The notes under the pieces are model-generated. The model saw nothing but the letters and a program-made list of their open reading frames with translations, was not told where the DNA came from and ran no database searches. Made by a program: the position numbers and the translations under genes. A stretch of DNA of 64,000 bases from Drosophila persimilis (lineage: Eukaryota; Arthropoda; Insecta; Diptera; Drosophilidae), in NCBI RefSeq assembly GCF_003286085.1, contig NW_020825289.1, forward strand, positions 17,298,001 through 17,362,000, read 5' to 3'. Shown piece after piece: positions 1 through 13,814 of this stretch (within the stretch, counting starts at the first letter, position 1; the number at the start of each line of letters is the position of its first letter).

Positions 1-3000
1 TCTCAGACAGTGCCCCACGCTCACACTCACCAATCTTCTCGCACTCCATTACTCTTTAGAAAATCCTTTAGGTAGTTCGGTCCAAAAATAATTATACCAA
101 AAATTTTAACACATTGTCTGTTTAAAATTGAGAATGCTTTAGCTATCGTTTCTATGCTTTTGCTATGAGATAAATTCAGCTTTTGAAGTGTAGCTCACGG
201 AATGCTTCCTGATTCCAGGAAATACTTACCGAAAGTCAGCTACAACTGTAGGGGCTTTTACTCCATATCGATCCCCATTCCCGCCAGAATCAATATATAT
301 ATATAGTATATCATCCCTGCATCCCTTTTTCGGACGGTCCCTAATGGAGGCAGTTATGCATGCGCTGGCTGAAAAACAAACTTGTCCTCGGGCTAAGCGC
401 AAACATTAATTGTAATTGACAGACTGGAACCGCGCCCTGTCAGTGCCCCCGAAGACATGCCTTCCCATTGCCCGCACTGGCACCCAGTTCTGAGTCCTGC
501 CCCATCCTCCGTTCTCTAGGACAGGGCTGCATCCATAAACTCAAAATTGAAAGTGTAACAGTTACGGCAAATAACTTTGCCGGCGCTTGGCTTCCATTGT
601 GCGCCACTCCGCTCCAAGGCGGAGTGTAATTTATGCCCGTGCCGTTAGTTCGTTAGCCCGGGCCCCCCTCCAACACCCGATCACCACCCTTTTGGCTGTG
701 TGGGATGTAGTCTGATATTACCATATCAACTGGCACTCCACCTCCCGCCTCCGTGATGGGCCCTCGCTGGTTTGCATTTTTCGCCTTTTTTTTAGCTGCC
801 CTTGCTGGAAGCCGCCCGGAATCCGCTTGTTAAACTTGACTTCACAGGATTGTCCATTCACTGTTGATTTATTACGCACCGAGTGCCGCCAACATTTTCA
901 TAAACGCTTCATGGCGCTACATCAGCGAACATGAGCACGAGCAATTTACTCTTGTAATACCAACAACAACAATAACAGCAGAAAAGCAACAAAGAAAAAG
1001 CGTATATTAAACAAAGTTTTAGGCCTTCTGGAAAGGCAGTGAACCCTTTTTAATGCCAGTATACGGAAGACAACCTTCATGCCCCATCGAAACAACACAA
1101 AGCCCTGAAAGGAAAAACGAGTCAAAATCTGTTTACAACTCTCTTTACAAACTGATCCAAAAAAATTGCCATTGAAGTCTTCATCTGGCAACTGTCGCTG
1201 TCGCCCCTGGCGGAAGGGAAGAATTTAATTTGTACGAGTATTGAGTTCATTAAGTGGATGCGAAGTAATTTGCCAATTGGAATCTTTTTCGTGCGAACCG
1301 CATGGGAATCGAGTCGATTTTCCGTTCATTTTCGCACCATTTCCTAAGCTCGGACAAAGCCAGTGGCTGGCTGTGCTGTAACAAACTAACAACTGCAACT
1401 GCAACAGCAACTGCAAGTGCAACTATTTTTTGGCTCTGTCAAGTGGGGTTGGGTCTAAAGTCTTTTGGCTAGAGACGCAGAAAATGCGTCAGCGAAGTTT
1501 TTAATGTATTTTCGCCAAGTTTTCCACACGCTCGCCCAAACCATCACACAGACATACAAACAGCGGAAACTTCTTTCATTTTCCAGTGCTGTTAGATGAC
1601 AGAAAAACAAAAAGAAAGTAAGAGTCAGAGTCAGGAGGCAGGAAGCAGGAGGCACGCAAAGCGAAAGTTTTTGGCCGCACAGCGCTCAGCCACAACGAAC
1701 ACAAAGTGTTAAATAATATAAAACTATGCTTGTGGTATTTATTTAAACCTAAAGACATTACGGAAATTATACCCAAAGCAAAGTTTCCCTCCACTCACGG
1801 GAATTCAGCAACTCGGAGATTGGGGATCCAGCTTGACAGGGGATCTGGCTTTACCTGAGCAGGGCTTTAGCCGTCTCTCGTCTGGGGTTGGAAAACTTTT
1901 CACTTTTGATTTCTGCAGATTCCAGCGGCAAAATGAAATATTTAAGGGCAACGGGCCTGGAATATCAATGGGACCTTTTCCTAGTACTTTTTTATTTCGA
2001 CTGAAATGGCTGCTGCAACTATTGAGTTGCCGTCCGGATAGTTATTTAGTGTGTGCCACATCCCTTTTTAGCAGTTAATTTCGAGCTCACTTTATGGCAT
2101 TGCTCATACGCAGTGTGGTACCGGCGACAATTGTCCGATGGAACGAAATGAAATGGGTAAATCTGTGGCACAACAATGATAGCCAGGATTTGAGCGATTT
2201 AATTTACATCTGGACAGGCCAGGGCACGCCAGGACATCGGCTATGGGCATAAAAGCGACAGCACATAAAAGTTTTACAAGCGAATGATTTTTATTTTTAC
2301 GTATTACGTGACCCGCCTGCAATGGGTGCTGATTCCGAATCGAATGAATTTATTAGAGGGCCAATCCTTTGCATCTAGCCCCCGAGTCCGAACCCGAATG
2401 CGGATTTGGCACATAGTTGAATGGTTTACTTTTAAGATGACTTTTGGCTTTGGCAAAAGCCAAGCCCACGGGGCTGAGCAATTAAGTTTATTAATGAGGC
2501 AGCATATTTTCAACTTTAATGTTGACAGCCAGCAAACATTTAAAGTTCGCGGGGACAGAGGGTAGAACAGAGACGGGGCTGGGGACAAAACTTTTGCAAT
2601 GTAATTAAAATTGAGTATCACAATAGCCGGGAACAACGGAAACAACGAGGACAAGAACTAAGGTCATCAAATAAATTGGCAACAATGTGCCGAAAAGGGC
2701 ACACAAAAGTGTGCCAGGGCTCGATGCCGATGCCGGGCCACAAAACGAAATCTTGGCCCAGTCCAGGGAGAGACACACACAAAATCATGGTTAATGGCTT
2801 TCCCCAAAAGATTTTCCAGCTAAGGGCGAAGGCCAAGGCGCTGGGCAATCAAATGAAAATGTAATTCAAGGAATAATAAAAATGCTTCCAAATAAAGGCT
2901 GAAAATGGCGTCAAAGCTGTCTCATTGCTTGCCTTTCTTTCGATTTTCCCATTTCCACAATTTCTCCGATTCCATTTTGGTCAAAAGGATTGAAGGCTAT

Positions 3001-3668
3001 TTGAAACAATTGAAAATTGCGCTAAGACAGGCAGCTTGGACGACATTTGGCATTCGACTGACTAGCCGAGTGACCTTTCAACTAGTCGTCTGGCTTAAAC
3101 AGTAGCCAATTGTTAGGGCCAATTTATATGACGGTCTCTGAGAGCGTCTTTCATTTCCGGGTAACGTGGCGCATACGCGCGCGCTGGTCCTTTCACGCTC
3201 TAATGTACACGGATTATGCTCGGCAACTTCTCGTGGTTGTTCTTCCCGTCCTTTGTCTCTCGTTTGGTGCCTGTGCGTTGTTTGTTTGTTGATTAAATGC
3301 CAGAAACAAAAAGCAAAATGTTAAAGATTAACCAGAGCCAGGAGCAGGCGGCAAGCGGCAAGCGGCAAGAAGACACCAAGAAAAAATGAGCGGAAAAGAA
3401 AACTTTACGCTTTGTTTTTCATTTTACCCACCTCATCCTCGTCCTCGTTTTGTTCCTGTGTCTACCGCCGTCCCTCTGCTTTAAGTGGTGTGAATAGCAA
3501 CAGCGGAAGACACAATCCGCAAAAAAAGACACATGGGAGGGGAAAAACTTTTAAGTGCGGAATTTGTAATGCTCCCCGAACTCGGAACTTCGCCGAGGCG
3601 TAAGCAATGTAACTGAGGAAAGCACTTCATGGCAATTTTCTGTTCTGTTGTTCCTGTTCACGTTCTAG
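1..3668 (+). other. Intron (or upstream intron part) of the Dpr gene
   Basis: This is the non-coding sequence before the first recognisable Dpr exon in the window. It ends in a splice acceptor (ctag at 3665-3668). The first-exon side of the gene (signal peptide and start of Ig domain 1) must lie to the left of the window. Short simple repeats are present: an AACTGC-type run near 1390-1423 and a GGCAAGC run near 3350-3369. No open frame here looks like a gene. Confidence 0.75.
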
Positions 3669-6600
3669 GTCTCCTGGATACGCAAACGTGATCTGCATAT
3701 ACTCACCGCCGGCGGCACAACCTATACATCTGATCAGCGTTTCCAGGTGAGTTCTACCCGATAGGGGAGTACGAGTACCTTAATATTGGATTAAAATGTT
3801 TTCTTTTCTATGTACAGGTCCTGCGACCTGATGGCTCGGCCAATTGGACTCTGCAAATAAAGTATCCCCAGCCCCGCGACTCGGGGGTCTACGAGTGCCA
3901 GATCAACACGGAGCCCAAGATGTCCTTGTCGTACACCTTCAATGTTGTGGGTGAGTAGCCGCCCCGCCCACAGTCAGGGCTTTCCATATGAAGGTCGCCC
4001 TTCTCAGTCCGCTATTGATGTGTGATCCTCCAAAATGCATTGGAGCATATCTTTGCCTCCTAGCCTCGCCTTGATGCCCCACAAGGCAGCATAATAAGTG
4101 CACAAGTATCCCCTTAAGGCACACATTTGTTGCATAATATTATCCTTGAAATGTGTGCCAGCCTTTGATTATAATCAGAACTTTTTACATTACCAAACAC
4201 CCAATCGAAAGAGCATGTAACGAGGGGAAAACTCTCTCAAAACTGGTCACAAACCACTGAAGTGATTACTTTTATGTGTTACGAGAGAATGCTTCATCCC
4301 GACCACTATTACATGTACTCTGGAAGTTCCAGCTTGCCAGGCAGATTTTAGGAGCTTAAGGAAGCCATACAATATGCATGTTATATGCCCCTCAGTAGTT
4401 ACCCCTCTCTGCACGTGTGTGGCCCGCTTTTAACTGGTTTCTGGGGCGTCTTCTCCAGCTCGTGATTATAAAATTTTCAATTCGATTATGTGCAAATTGG
4501 ACTGCCGAGCAGCCGAGCAGTTGAAGACGCTGCTGCTGCTGTTAAGGGGATATGAGATTATGTGGAAGCTCTTTATGGACATTACTTACCTCTGGGTATT
4601 GTAATTAGTTTGCACTCAACTTGGGGCTGAGGTCAAAGACGACCCTTCTCACACATTGTGCCCTTGCCTCGTCAGCAGTTCTGGATGGATACCCATTCAT
4701 TGCATGGCCTTTAGAAGATCTTTGGGACGACCCAAGCTGACGGCATTTGTGAACCAACCTTTGTGGCTTTTTCGGTGCATTTTTATCGAATTTTGTATTA
4801 GCAAAATGTATTTAGCTAAAAGCTTCTGGTGCGGAAGAGTGCCCTCAATGAGCTTATTTGATCTCTGATTTCCCCCGCCCCACGTCCTTCTCCCAGTACT
4901 CGAACTTGTGTGTATGCATGGAAGTTGTTTTAGCCACATGGACAAGCGACTTTCGGCCAGAATAAAATGCTTTGGTCAGCTCTGACTCGGTTATGAATCT
5001 TTTAGTGCTGGCAGGAATACGAAAGAGAGCTTTGCATATAAGTTTACACGCATACTAAACCAACAGCAGACCCTTGACAGACTGGCAAACCCAACATCAA
5101 GCCAGACCCACTCATGGGTAGAGACACATAGAAGTCATAAATATTACATTTGCGGAAATGCAAATGACTGCCAAACTGGTGCATATGAGTATATACGAAT
5201 GTGTATAAGTCTATGTGCACCCATGGTAGGTGTATTCCCAGAGCTTCCTTCCACGTTCGCACTCATTTGAATGCCCAAAAAGAAGTGTACGAGTAAAATA
5301 TTCGACATGCCACTCATGCGGAAACAGCAAACAGCAGGTCAGTGGTGCACAGTGGTGTGCGAACAAACCGAATAGGGAGGCATTTTAGGTGAAACTCCGT
5401 CGATTGCATGCAAAAGATACATTTAATGGGAGTCAACTAGCGTTTAACAGTGTGAACAGAACAGTTGTACAGAACCTCCGGTAAATCGAAAAACGATGGT
5501 GAAAAGGTATTCAAAAATGTATGTCTGAATATGTCCTCAATCAAAATCAGTCAAAATCAAAAGAATATGAGGAAATAATACGATTTTTTCACTCTATATA
5601 TATTCGATGATCATTCGATGAAATTTCCACTTTGAAACTGATTTTTCTGCTCTCATTTCTTACTGACTAAAAACTCCACTAATGTGCATTTATTTGTGTA
5701 CGCAATTTGACACTCTAGTGGTTCCACTGTGCGGTGTCTGCTGCCATTGTCGCGTTGCAAACAAGTTTGTTGTTATGCCAGAAATTTTTTATGCGCTTAT
5801 GCAAATAAAAAATTGCACTAAAAATTCCATAAATTTGTGTTTTTTCCCACTCTTCTGCTGCTTCTTTTCGACGCCACTGAAATTCTATTACACGCCCGTC
5901 AGTCAGAGGAGTGTGCGGTAACACAGTGTGGAGAGACAGTGGGGCAGGGGCAAGACTCCAAGAATGATACACAAAATAGCGCCAGGCTGACCAGCGCATC
6001 ATAAACATAAATCGCCCCCGCCCACGCCCCCGCCCACGCCCCCGCCGTCGGTTCTGTACTGGGCCTCCTCTTCCGTCCTGGCAGCCATATTTTTGACATT
6101 TTAATGCAAGAGCAGCCGCCCGCTCCATTGCTTAAATTACCAACTTTATGTTCTCGACTCTGAGACTCTCAGAGTGTGATGCCGGGGTAGGGGTAGCCCC
6201 ACCTAGGTGCTACAGAGGAGAGAATGTTTATATGCCGCCAGATATGTAGCTGGAGACGACCCCCTCGTCCTCGATTTAATTTCGAATTTAAGGCAAATTA
6301 CCAAACGCGCTGATAAAGTGAGCAAATTGTAAATTAAATTATGTGTCCCTGCACCAGTCCCACTCAAACTGAGCGACAGCGGCTGGCAGACTGACAGTGA
6401 CAGTACCAGGACAAGGACAAGGACAAATATAGTGAGGAACAAGGAGAAGGTAGAACGAAACTCGAAGCTTTTGATACTCTAACTGATTAAAGTTTACAAA
6501 AACAGTTTAAGACCATATGAATTCAACCTCGTATGAGTCTCAGCTTCCGGTATCGTTGAAAGTTTCTTAGATAAATATAAGTGCTCGACTGCAAGGTATT

Positions 6601-9600
6601 GGCTTATTCGTAATACTCTCTGGAAGAGTAAACTCGTATTAAGAAAAAGAAAGGTGTTGTTGTGCTTCTAGAAAAATTTGTTTACCAGCGCGAATGTAAT
6701 CAAGCGTAAGCGCTACCTTCCTTAGTTAAGGATGATTTGGAGGGGGGAAGGGTTGGGGGATTTGGTTGAGACTTCTTGGAAGAGGGGAGAGACTGGAAGG
6801 AAAAGTGAAAAACAAATTGCAAAAGGTAACGCAGAGTGGAAAAGCTGCAGCTATCAGAGAGAGAGAGACAGAGAGAGAGAGAGATAGAGAGAGAGCGGGG
6901 TATTGAAGGCAATCTGAATACGTGGCTGACGAGATGGAGATGAAAAGTAGATGACTCATTTTGGACTTGATAAAGCAACACTCTGCTGATGCTGCTACTC
7001 CTCCTCCAAACCGACCTGTTCCTAAGATGTCCTAAAATGCTTCTGCGATGCTGTTGACATTACCAGCAGGCAAATTGCATGCAATCAAGCGCACGTAATA
7101 ATCCCAGCTATGGCCAGAGGTGGGAGTAGTCACTGCTTCATTTTCCATACTTTCTGCATGACAGCATATCAGGGAGTAGAATAGGTCCAATCACTGGTAA
7201 ATTTCATAAGATAAATCCTTTTCCGTACCTCAAATTTATCGGGATCGCAAGTCTCTCCCGTGAATAAGCACATAATTGCGGCATATAGAAACCCATTAAG
7301 TGACATTGCCAAAAACAACGAATTTTTTCAATATTCTGTGAGAGGGGATTCAGGGGTGTCTTGCGGCTAAAAAACAACTGCTAAGAATATGCTGTCAATT
7401 TTGATGATGCACCGAGCTGAAAACACCTTTGCCAGTTGAAGGATTTGTTCCTGCATGCAAAATGGTACGTAATATAAGGCGAGCAACTATAGGGGATACG
7501 AAACTTCTTCCATTTGTGGAGCCTGAAATGCTCCGAAGGGGGATAATGAATTTTTATAAATACTTGTGTTGCATAATCCAACAGCAGGAGCTTTGTCTGG
7601 AGCAGCAGGTCCGAACAATTTTCCCGGCAATCAAATGTTTTACTTCCCATTTCGTTCATTTGCTCCTCAAATTACATTCTCCGTCGAATGCCTAGACCAA
7701 AAAATGCCCCAATGATAAATTACTGAGATATTGCACAGCGGAATAGCAGAGGCAGATACTTAAAGAGAGAGAGAGAGAGAGAGAGAAAGAAGGAGAGAGA
7801 AAGAGGAAATGATTAATGTCTCTGCAGTATCGTCGAATTATTAATAATAATAATAATCACAACAATGGGGGATACCAAATAGGCTTGGAAAGGGACTCGG
7901 GCCATGATGATGATGTTTTGGGCATTTTCATTTTGCCATTGTTGGGATGGGTGGTAACGGGAATGGAAATGGAAGTGGCACTGGGACTGGGACTGGATTG
8001 AGCCGGATCTGGACAGGCAAACTGAATGGAGTGGATTCATCTAAGGAGGAGGAAGACACACAAATACTTCATCAATTGTGCTGCTGGCAATGCGGCTGAC
8101 TTTTACAAATTGAATTTGTTTATTTGATTTGACAATTAGTTCCGAGCAATTGGAGCGCCACAAAAAAATTGCTTCCAATTAATTGTTCTCCAGAATTTAA
8201 AGACTTAAACAATTTAATGCCTACAGATCCTTTTCGCCCCAGTTCGGAATGGTTATTCGGGCAATAAATACTCAGATGTTGTTACATGTGTACAAACATG
8301 CATCAACATTGCTGAAGGGTAATAAATTTTTACAGCCCTTACAGCAGGCAGCATTGAGAGTAAGGATACCCGGGAGCTAGGCTGCAACGCTCCTCGGTCT
8401 CGGTCTGGCCCCAAAAAGTATGCCATGCCGGGGCCTGGGCTTGTGCAAAGTTCATTGGTCTAAATGTTTATGGCCATATAGGCTTATGCGCATTTTATGC
8501 GCGAAATCAAGAAAAATGAAAATGCATTCGCCTCCATCTCCGCCTTCTGCATCTGCTCTTCTTTCCAAGTTCCTATTTTCCGCTTTCTGCTGCAGCTGCA
8601 CAAAAATATTCCAGGGCCTCACTGCTACTGAGCCTGGGCCGAAGCCCACGTCGTCCTGACTCCGTGTGTAAACAAGACTCAGTAAGGACTTTGTTTGCTC
8701 TGAGATCCAGGAACAGGAACAGATACATGCACAGTCGTTCCGACTTTGGCATGCAGCCAGCAGTAGACTTTGCAATTTTTTTTGGCAACTGTGGGGTCAA
8801 CTGTGGCCGTGTCTAATGAAAACTTCAAACAGCTGTGGGTCTGGCCAGAATCGTGGGCCTAGAATCGGCTGGCCATAATGCAGCTCCTCATTCATAATGC
8901 AGCTCACCAAATGCCGGGAACACTTAATCTAATTATAGTTAAATAAGCAATTTCCTTTGGGGAGATCCACGCCACTGCACGCCGTGGCCATGCAGCAAAC
9001 TGCTCGCATTTATGTTCCCTGTCAGCAGGTAGGGCATTAGGCAGCAGGAGGAGTCTTAGCCAGAGCCAGAGTCGAGAGATGGAGCCATTCCTGCCGCATG
9101 CGGGCATCCACATATATTCACACCTGACCCAACCACACCCACACCCTGCCACAGCACCCGTGCTTCTCGTGGGAACCACAAGCGCGTTGTCAGCTGCATG
9201 TGTGCGGCAATAATTTTCCCAGCCATTCCTGTCTGCCTTTTGTTGGGGTTGCCAGAAGTCATAGACGGTTAGCTTTCGCTGCCACAATTGTTTTGCCAGG
9301 TACAACAACCATCAGAACCAGCAGCTGCCACGGGGTTGGGGAAACAACAACAACAAAAACAACAACAGTGTGCCATACTCAGCGCTTTTCTCTAGAGTGG
9401 AGCGAAGCGAGTTCTGTGCGGGTCTATAAAACAGCCAGATAATCGTCCAGCGTGTTCGAATTCCATTTGGGGTTTGTTCTCGTTCTCCCCTTCATTTTGT
9501 TATGCCTTTGTTCGCCCTTCTTTGTTTCGAGGATGTGTAGTACTTTTTCCACTTGGCATTTCATTTAGATTAACATTTTTGGGACCCAGTCTGATCTACC

Positions 9601-12600
9601 CTTCCCACTCACACTCCATCATTCACACACACGCACGCACACAACACCTGATTTAAAGGCGAAAGTTCACTAAAAATGTAATGTGTTCTCCTACTAGGGA
9701 TACCTGCTAATTTGATTTTATTATATCTTTTGTTGAGTTGAAAATGGAGGAAAGCGCACTTCTTAAATGAATAAAAGTACTTCTTGATCTAGTTAGTTAA
9801 TGACACTACTTTAGATATATTGAATCAATTGTTAATGCGAAGCCTATATACCCCCCTGGCAATAATACCCTGGGCTCTATGAGAAGCGCTCCTTTTGAGT
9901 TCATGCAAAGTATGAAACAATTTTGCAACATATTTATGTATGTGGTATTTCGCAAAAAGATTTTTTCAAGCTTTCAAAATTCGTTTTTTTTGCTCAGTTC
10001 TGCCACGCGATTGAATAGCAGGCAGCGGCAGCCCCCACAGCAAAGCTTAGCCACATCAATGCGTGCGTGCATGTGTGTATGCCGCAGGAGTCCTATGTAC
10101 AGATGTTCCAGTTGCAATACCAGCTCCCCTGCTCTCTCTCTCTGATCCCCCGCCTATCCCCCTGGTGCTGCAATTTATTTCCACAGGCTTTGCGGTTGTT
10201 TAGGACCTGCGAAAGTTTTTCCTCTTGCCAGTTTACGAGACAAGAGTGAAAGTGGAACAGCAATGGAAGAGTTGCTGTTTGTTCTCCATTCCCGTTTGCT
10301 CCTCGCTGATATTTAGCACTTGCATTAGACGTAGAGGGAGGGCTGTGTGGGGGAATACGATGAAATGAGGGAAGTCGATGGCAGAGACGTTTTCCATTAA
10401 GGCAACTGTCAGCAATCATAAGCTTTAAGGAAAAAATCGCATTTCAAAGCCGTCCACGAGGATTTTTCCCAATTGAAATCATTGACGCTGGGAACAACAA
10501 AAGGCACTTCAATGTTGACATTTTGATTTTGGCTTCAAATGGAATAGAAAGCAGAAAACAAAATTCACAGCACTTTCTCTTAGATGATTCCACAGAGATA
10601 GCAAAGGAAGAAAAGAAGCGAAGTGCAGGTAGTACCACGGGGCGTATGACTGTCTTTTATATGGCATAACAAAAGCTTATCGCCAGCATAATAGAGACAC
10701 GCTTCTGTGTAATAAAGTAGGGCCCATCCCCAACCTTCTCCCTTACCTCACACCCACACACACACTCACACTCAGAAAAACGCGCACTTGGACGTTATCA
10801 TTAACATTATTATTATTATCATTGTTACGAGACGGAACCTGCCTTTGTCTGTTGGCAACTTAAGTGACTTTTTGTTCTCTTTCGCTTTTTGTTTGGCTTT
10901 TTTTTTTGCAGAACTCAAGGCGGAAATCTTTGGGCCCAGAGATCTGATGGTGAAGACAGGCAGCGACATTAACCTAACCTGTAAAATTATGCAGGGACCC
11001 CACGAGCTGGGCAACATATTCTGGTACAAAGGTGCGTATGCGTAATGAACCTCTGTCGCAGCATAATGTGGCATCCGCACCTCATTCGCACAATTCAATT
11101 TGCTTTTCAACTCTCTCTCTTTCTCTTCCTCTGCATTCCAGGCAGCGAAATGCTCGATGGCAAAGGCGAGAATGAAATTGACAGCTCCATGGCCCGCATC
11201 CGCGTCGAGGATGATTGGTCGGACGGCCTGACTTCGAGGTATGTAACGACTCTCCCATCATTACATACAAACGTGCAAATGTGTGCCGAGCATTTCAGTT
11301 ATGTTGAATTAAAATGCCGCTTCACTTAATTACGGCCAGAACCAACCAGAAACCAAAACCAGCTATCCAGACAGTCGAAGCGGGAATTTAAAGCCAACAT
11401 GGCCGTGTTCTCTCCTCTTGACACAGGAAGAGACACGGACTCCGACTTTGAATGACATTTTAAGGCCAAAGCGAAGGACAAGTGTAGGCTGGAGGACTGT
11501 CTGACTGTCCTCCTATTGCTGTGCAAACAGGGTTTTCAAGAGGTAACCTGTGCTGGGCCTGGGCCTGTCAGCAGGGTCTATAAAGAGGGTGCTACTTCAG
11601 CTTACTTTCAAGCCAGACCCCGAGGAGAACTCCATGAAAGTTTCAGATGAAATGATGATACTGAAGACCCAAAAGATTTGTGGTTCGATTGGTTAGCATA
11701 TCTCCGAACATGCAGATGTTGTAGCATCTGCAGAAGTTACATTACAACGCACTCCTAATCGCAATTTAATACCTTGCATAGAGGTATTTACTGACCACCT
11801 TGGACCCCAAACATAAGCTATTTTTGAAACACGTTTAACAGAAAAATGTATCCCTTTAATGGATACCCAGGACGTAGTTTTTCTTTTACTGTGAGTTTCG
11901 CTGGGTTACACTTGGGAGGGTATTATCGTAGAGCGGCTTTTTGGCTTCCATCCCATCCTCACCGGAGGATGCTTGAGTTAGCCGTGTGTGACTTTTAATT
12001 TTCTTTAATGAAAGTCAGAGCAGTAGCCAGAGATGGAGCCAGAATTGGAGTCACAGAAGGAGGACGAGTAAATGCAAAAGTCGGGGGTGCAGTTGATGGT
12101 TCCTCGGCTCTCACTGCAGGCCCCCAGATCATTGCCCATTTATGCTGTTAACTAACGGCCCAGACGTCCATAAAATGCAGGTGCAGATGACAGAGATGGA
12201 AGGAGTTTTAACGAAACATAGAAAGAGAAACTGAGAGGGCCTGGAAAAAAGGGCTTATGGTAAGGTTACTCGGAATTAGAGCCAGTCGTGGAGGTAGCAG
12301 CTCGACACACATTATGCCATCGCATAAAGTAGCAAAAGTTTTTGTATTTTTTTCAAGCCCTTTAACGTTTATTCCACCTGCATTCCCCCGCTGACATTCA
12401 TTTTCTCTATGTTTCTCTTCTCGTTTTCGTTTTCCTTTCTCCGTTTCTCTTTTCCCTTCTCCGTTTCTCTCCGCGAAGCAGATTAAAAATCAAGCACGCC
12501 ATGCCCGGCGATACTGGCAACTACACCTGTGTACCCACGGTGGCGAAAACCTCGAGCGTCTATGTGCACGTAATTATTGGTAAGAGTAAGGGCGGTACAG

Positions 12601-13814
12601 CCCCCATCCCCCTAATCACCTAACCATATATGCATCTGTGTGCCTGTGCTGTCAGAGAGTTTTGCATGTTTATGATGGGAAGTGGAAGTTGCCTGTTAGC
12701 GGCAATGCCGGAACATTCGCTATTTGTAATGCCAATTGCAGGATGAGACGGGTCGGAGCATTACAGTAATTGCATTGCAGCAAAGTCAGCAAGAAAATTT
12801 CTAGTTACACTCCGGAGAGCGGTACATTTCAGAGTCAGAGTCTAAGAGCAGATCGTTTATTGAAATATAACTATTTTCATGAATTTTATACAAATCGGAA
12901 GATTATGTCGAAGCGAATACTGGGAATGTATATATGCTACAGCATTTGAAAGGGTATGTTATGTAGAGGGATCGGTGCTCTGGAGCCATCTTGATGCATA
13001 TTATTCTTTCTGATTCTTCCGCCTGTTTGTATTTGTGCAGCAGCACGGAAATTATTTCTAGCTGCAGCTTTAGCCATCGGAAAAGTTTGTAGCAAGTGCT
13101 GGGGCCAATAGCATGTGATGCTCTCAGAGCGGGATGACGATGATGGCGCAAGAGGGAGGGTGGGGGTCTGACAGATTTATTGGAGCAACTTGTGTGCTCA
13201 AGAGCTCATCGAAAACTGTAACAACTTGGGCAGCCCCATGTTGTTCTTTGGGGCAAACAGGAACTCCATGCATGCAAACTGAAGTCCTTGGCTTCTTTCG
13301 GAGGATAAAGAAATACATACATATTAAGAGAAGGGCAGATCGTGTGTGTATGTGTGTGTGGCTCTGTCAGTGGTAATCAGCGGGCCGGAAGCGGAATCTT
13401 CTTTGTGTCTGGCTTATTGAATTACCAATTAATCGATGAACTAAAAAGGCTTTCCCTTTCAACTGTTCCCATGTGTAATTTTCTTTGTTTGTTTTTCGCG
13501 CAGGCGAACACCCGGCGGCTATGCAACATAACTCGAGCAGCAACAGCAACAGCTTTTATTGCGGCATCTGCTGTATGCTGCTTAGCATTGTTTCCTGCTG
13601 CCTGCAGCATTGGTACGAGTCCGGGAGTGGATATGTCTCAACAACGGCGATGGCAAGTACGGGTTCGGTGTTCAATTTCCCCCGGCATGCAACGTTGCAA
13701 ACAAGAGGAACTGGAGTCACGAGAACAGCAGTATCGACAACGGCAGCAGTGGCAGCTGCTCCAACTAGCAACATGTTGCGAGCACGCCCGGCGGCGGCTC
13801 AGTGCATGAGATGA
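3669..13814 (+). CDS. dpr1: Dpr-family two-Ig cell-surface receptor, 3' part (probably dpr1); exons 3669-3746, 3818-3950, 10912-11031, 11142-11238, 12482-12579, 13504-13814
   Basis: Six exons join in frame with GT/AG borders. Seen: the first two exons give the end of Ig domain 1 (SWIRKRDLHILTAGG, then DSGVYEC). The third to fifth give Ig domain 2 with NLTC, the core FWYKG and GNYTCVP. The last gives GEHPAAMQ, an Asn/Ser linker, a hydrophobic Cys-rich segment (FYCGICCMLLSIV) and a roughly 65-residue tail ending in TGA. N-glycosylation sequons NWT, NLT and NYT are visible. Known: Dprs are neuronal surface proteins that bind DIP Ig receptors to specify synaptic partners; the founder, dpr1, affects the salt-evoked proboscis response. 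The choice of dpr1 over other Dprs rests on remembered similarity (VSWIRKRD, EIFGP.DLMVKTGSDINLTC) and is less certain than the family. Introns are 71, 6961, 110, 1243 and 924 bp. The 5' exons lie outside the window. Confidence 0.93.
6013..6047. repeat. 12-bp GC-rich minisatellite (three units)
   Basis: Three head-to-tail copies of a 12-bp unit (cgcccccgccca), the last truncated by one base. The minus strand is G-rich with short G-runs. Confidence 0.85.
6855..6895. repeat. GA microsatellite
   Basis: An interrupted (GA)n tract in the 7 kb Dpr intron. In flies such tracts can bind GAGA factor, but no other evidence of regulation is visible. Confidence 0.85.
7763..7807. repeat. GA microsatellite
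   Basis: A second interrupted (GA)n tract in the same intron, about 0.9 kb from the first. Confidence 0.85.
11239..12481 (+). other. Dpr intron between Ig2 exons
   Basis: Bounded by donor GTATGT at 11239 and a pyrimidine-rich acceptor ending gcag at 12478-12481. It splits an Arg codon (ag|a). A tataaag at 11580 has no gene after it. I see nothing else of note. Confidence 0.8.
12580..13503 (+). other. Last Dpr intron
   Basis: Donor GTAAGA at 12580 and acceptor cgcgcag ending at 13503, preceded by a T-rich tract. No coding signal is seen inside. Confidence 0.8.

Larger units (their letters stand above)
3951..10911 (+). other. Large intron of the Dpr gene
   Basis: A 7 kb intron between the Ig1-end exon (donor GTGAGT at 3951) and the Ig2-start exon (poly-T then gcag at 10908-10911). 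It contains a GC-rich 12-bp tandem repeat at 6013-6047, GA-repeats at 6855-6895 and 7763-7807, an ATA/AAT run at 7838-7857, and ATT-rich and CA-rich patches near 10750-10825. A TATAAAA-like sequence sits near 9424, but no gene follows it. No nested gene is recognisable on either strand. Confidence 0.7.

Noticed and set aside
9424-9656. TATAAAA-like site followed by a 60-residue frame in the Dpr intron
   Set aside because: The frame lacks an ATG start (it begins at TTG) and its composition looks like non-coding CA/CT-rich DNA.
11670-11710. ggttcgattgg, similar to a tRNA B box
   Set aside because: The last bases do not fit the B-box consensus, and no A box or cloverleaf can be drawn upstream.
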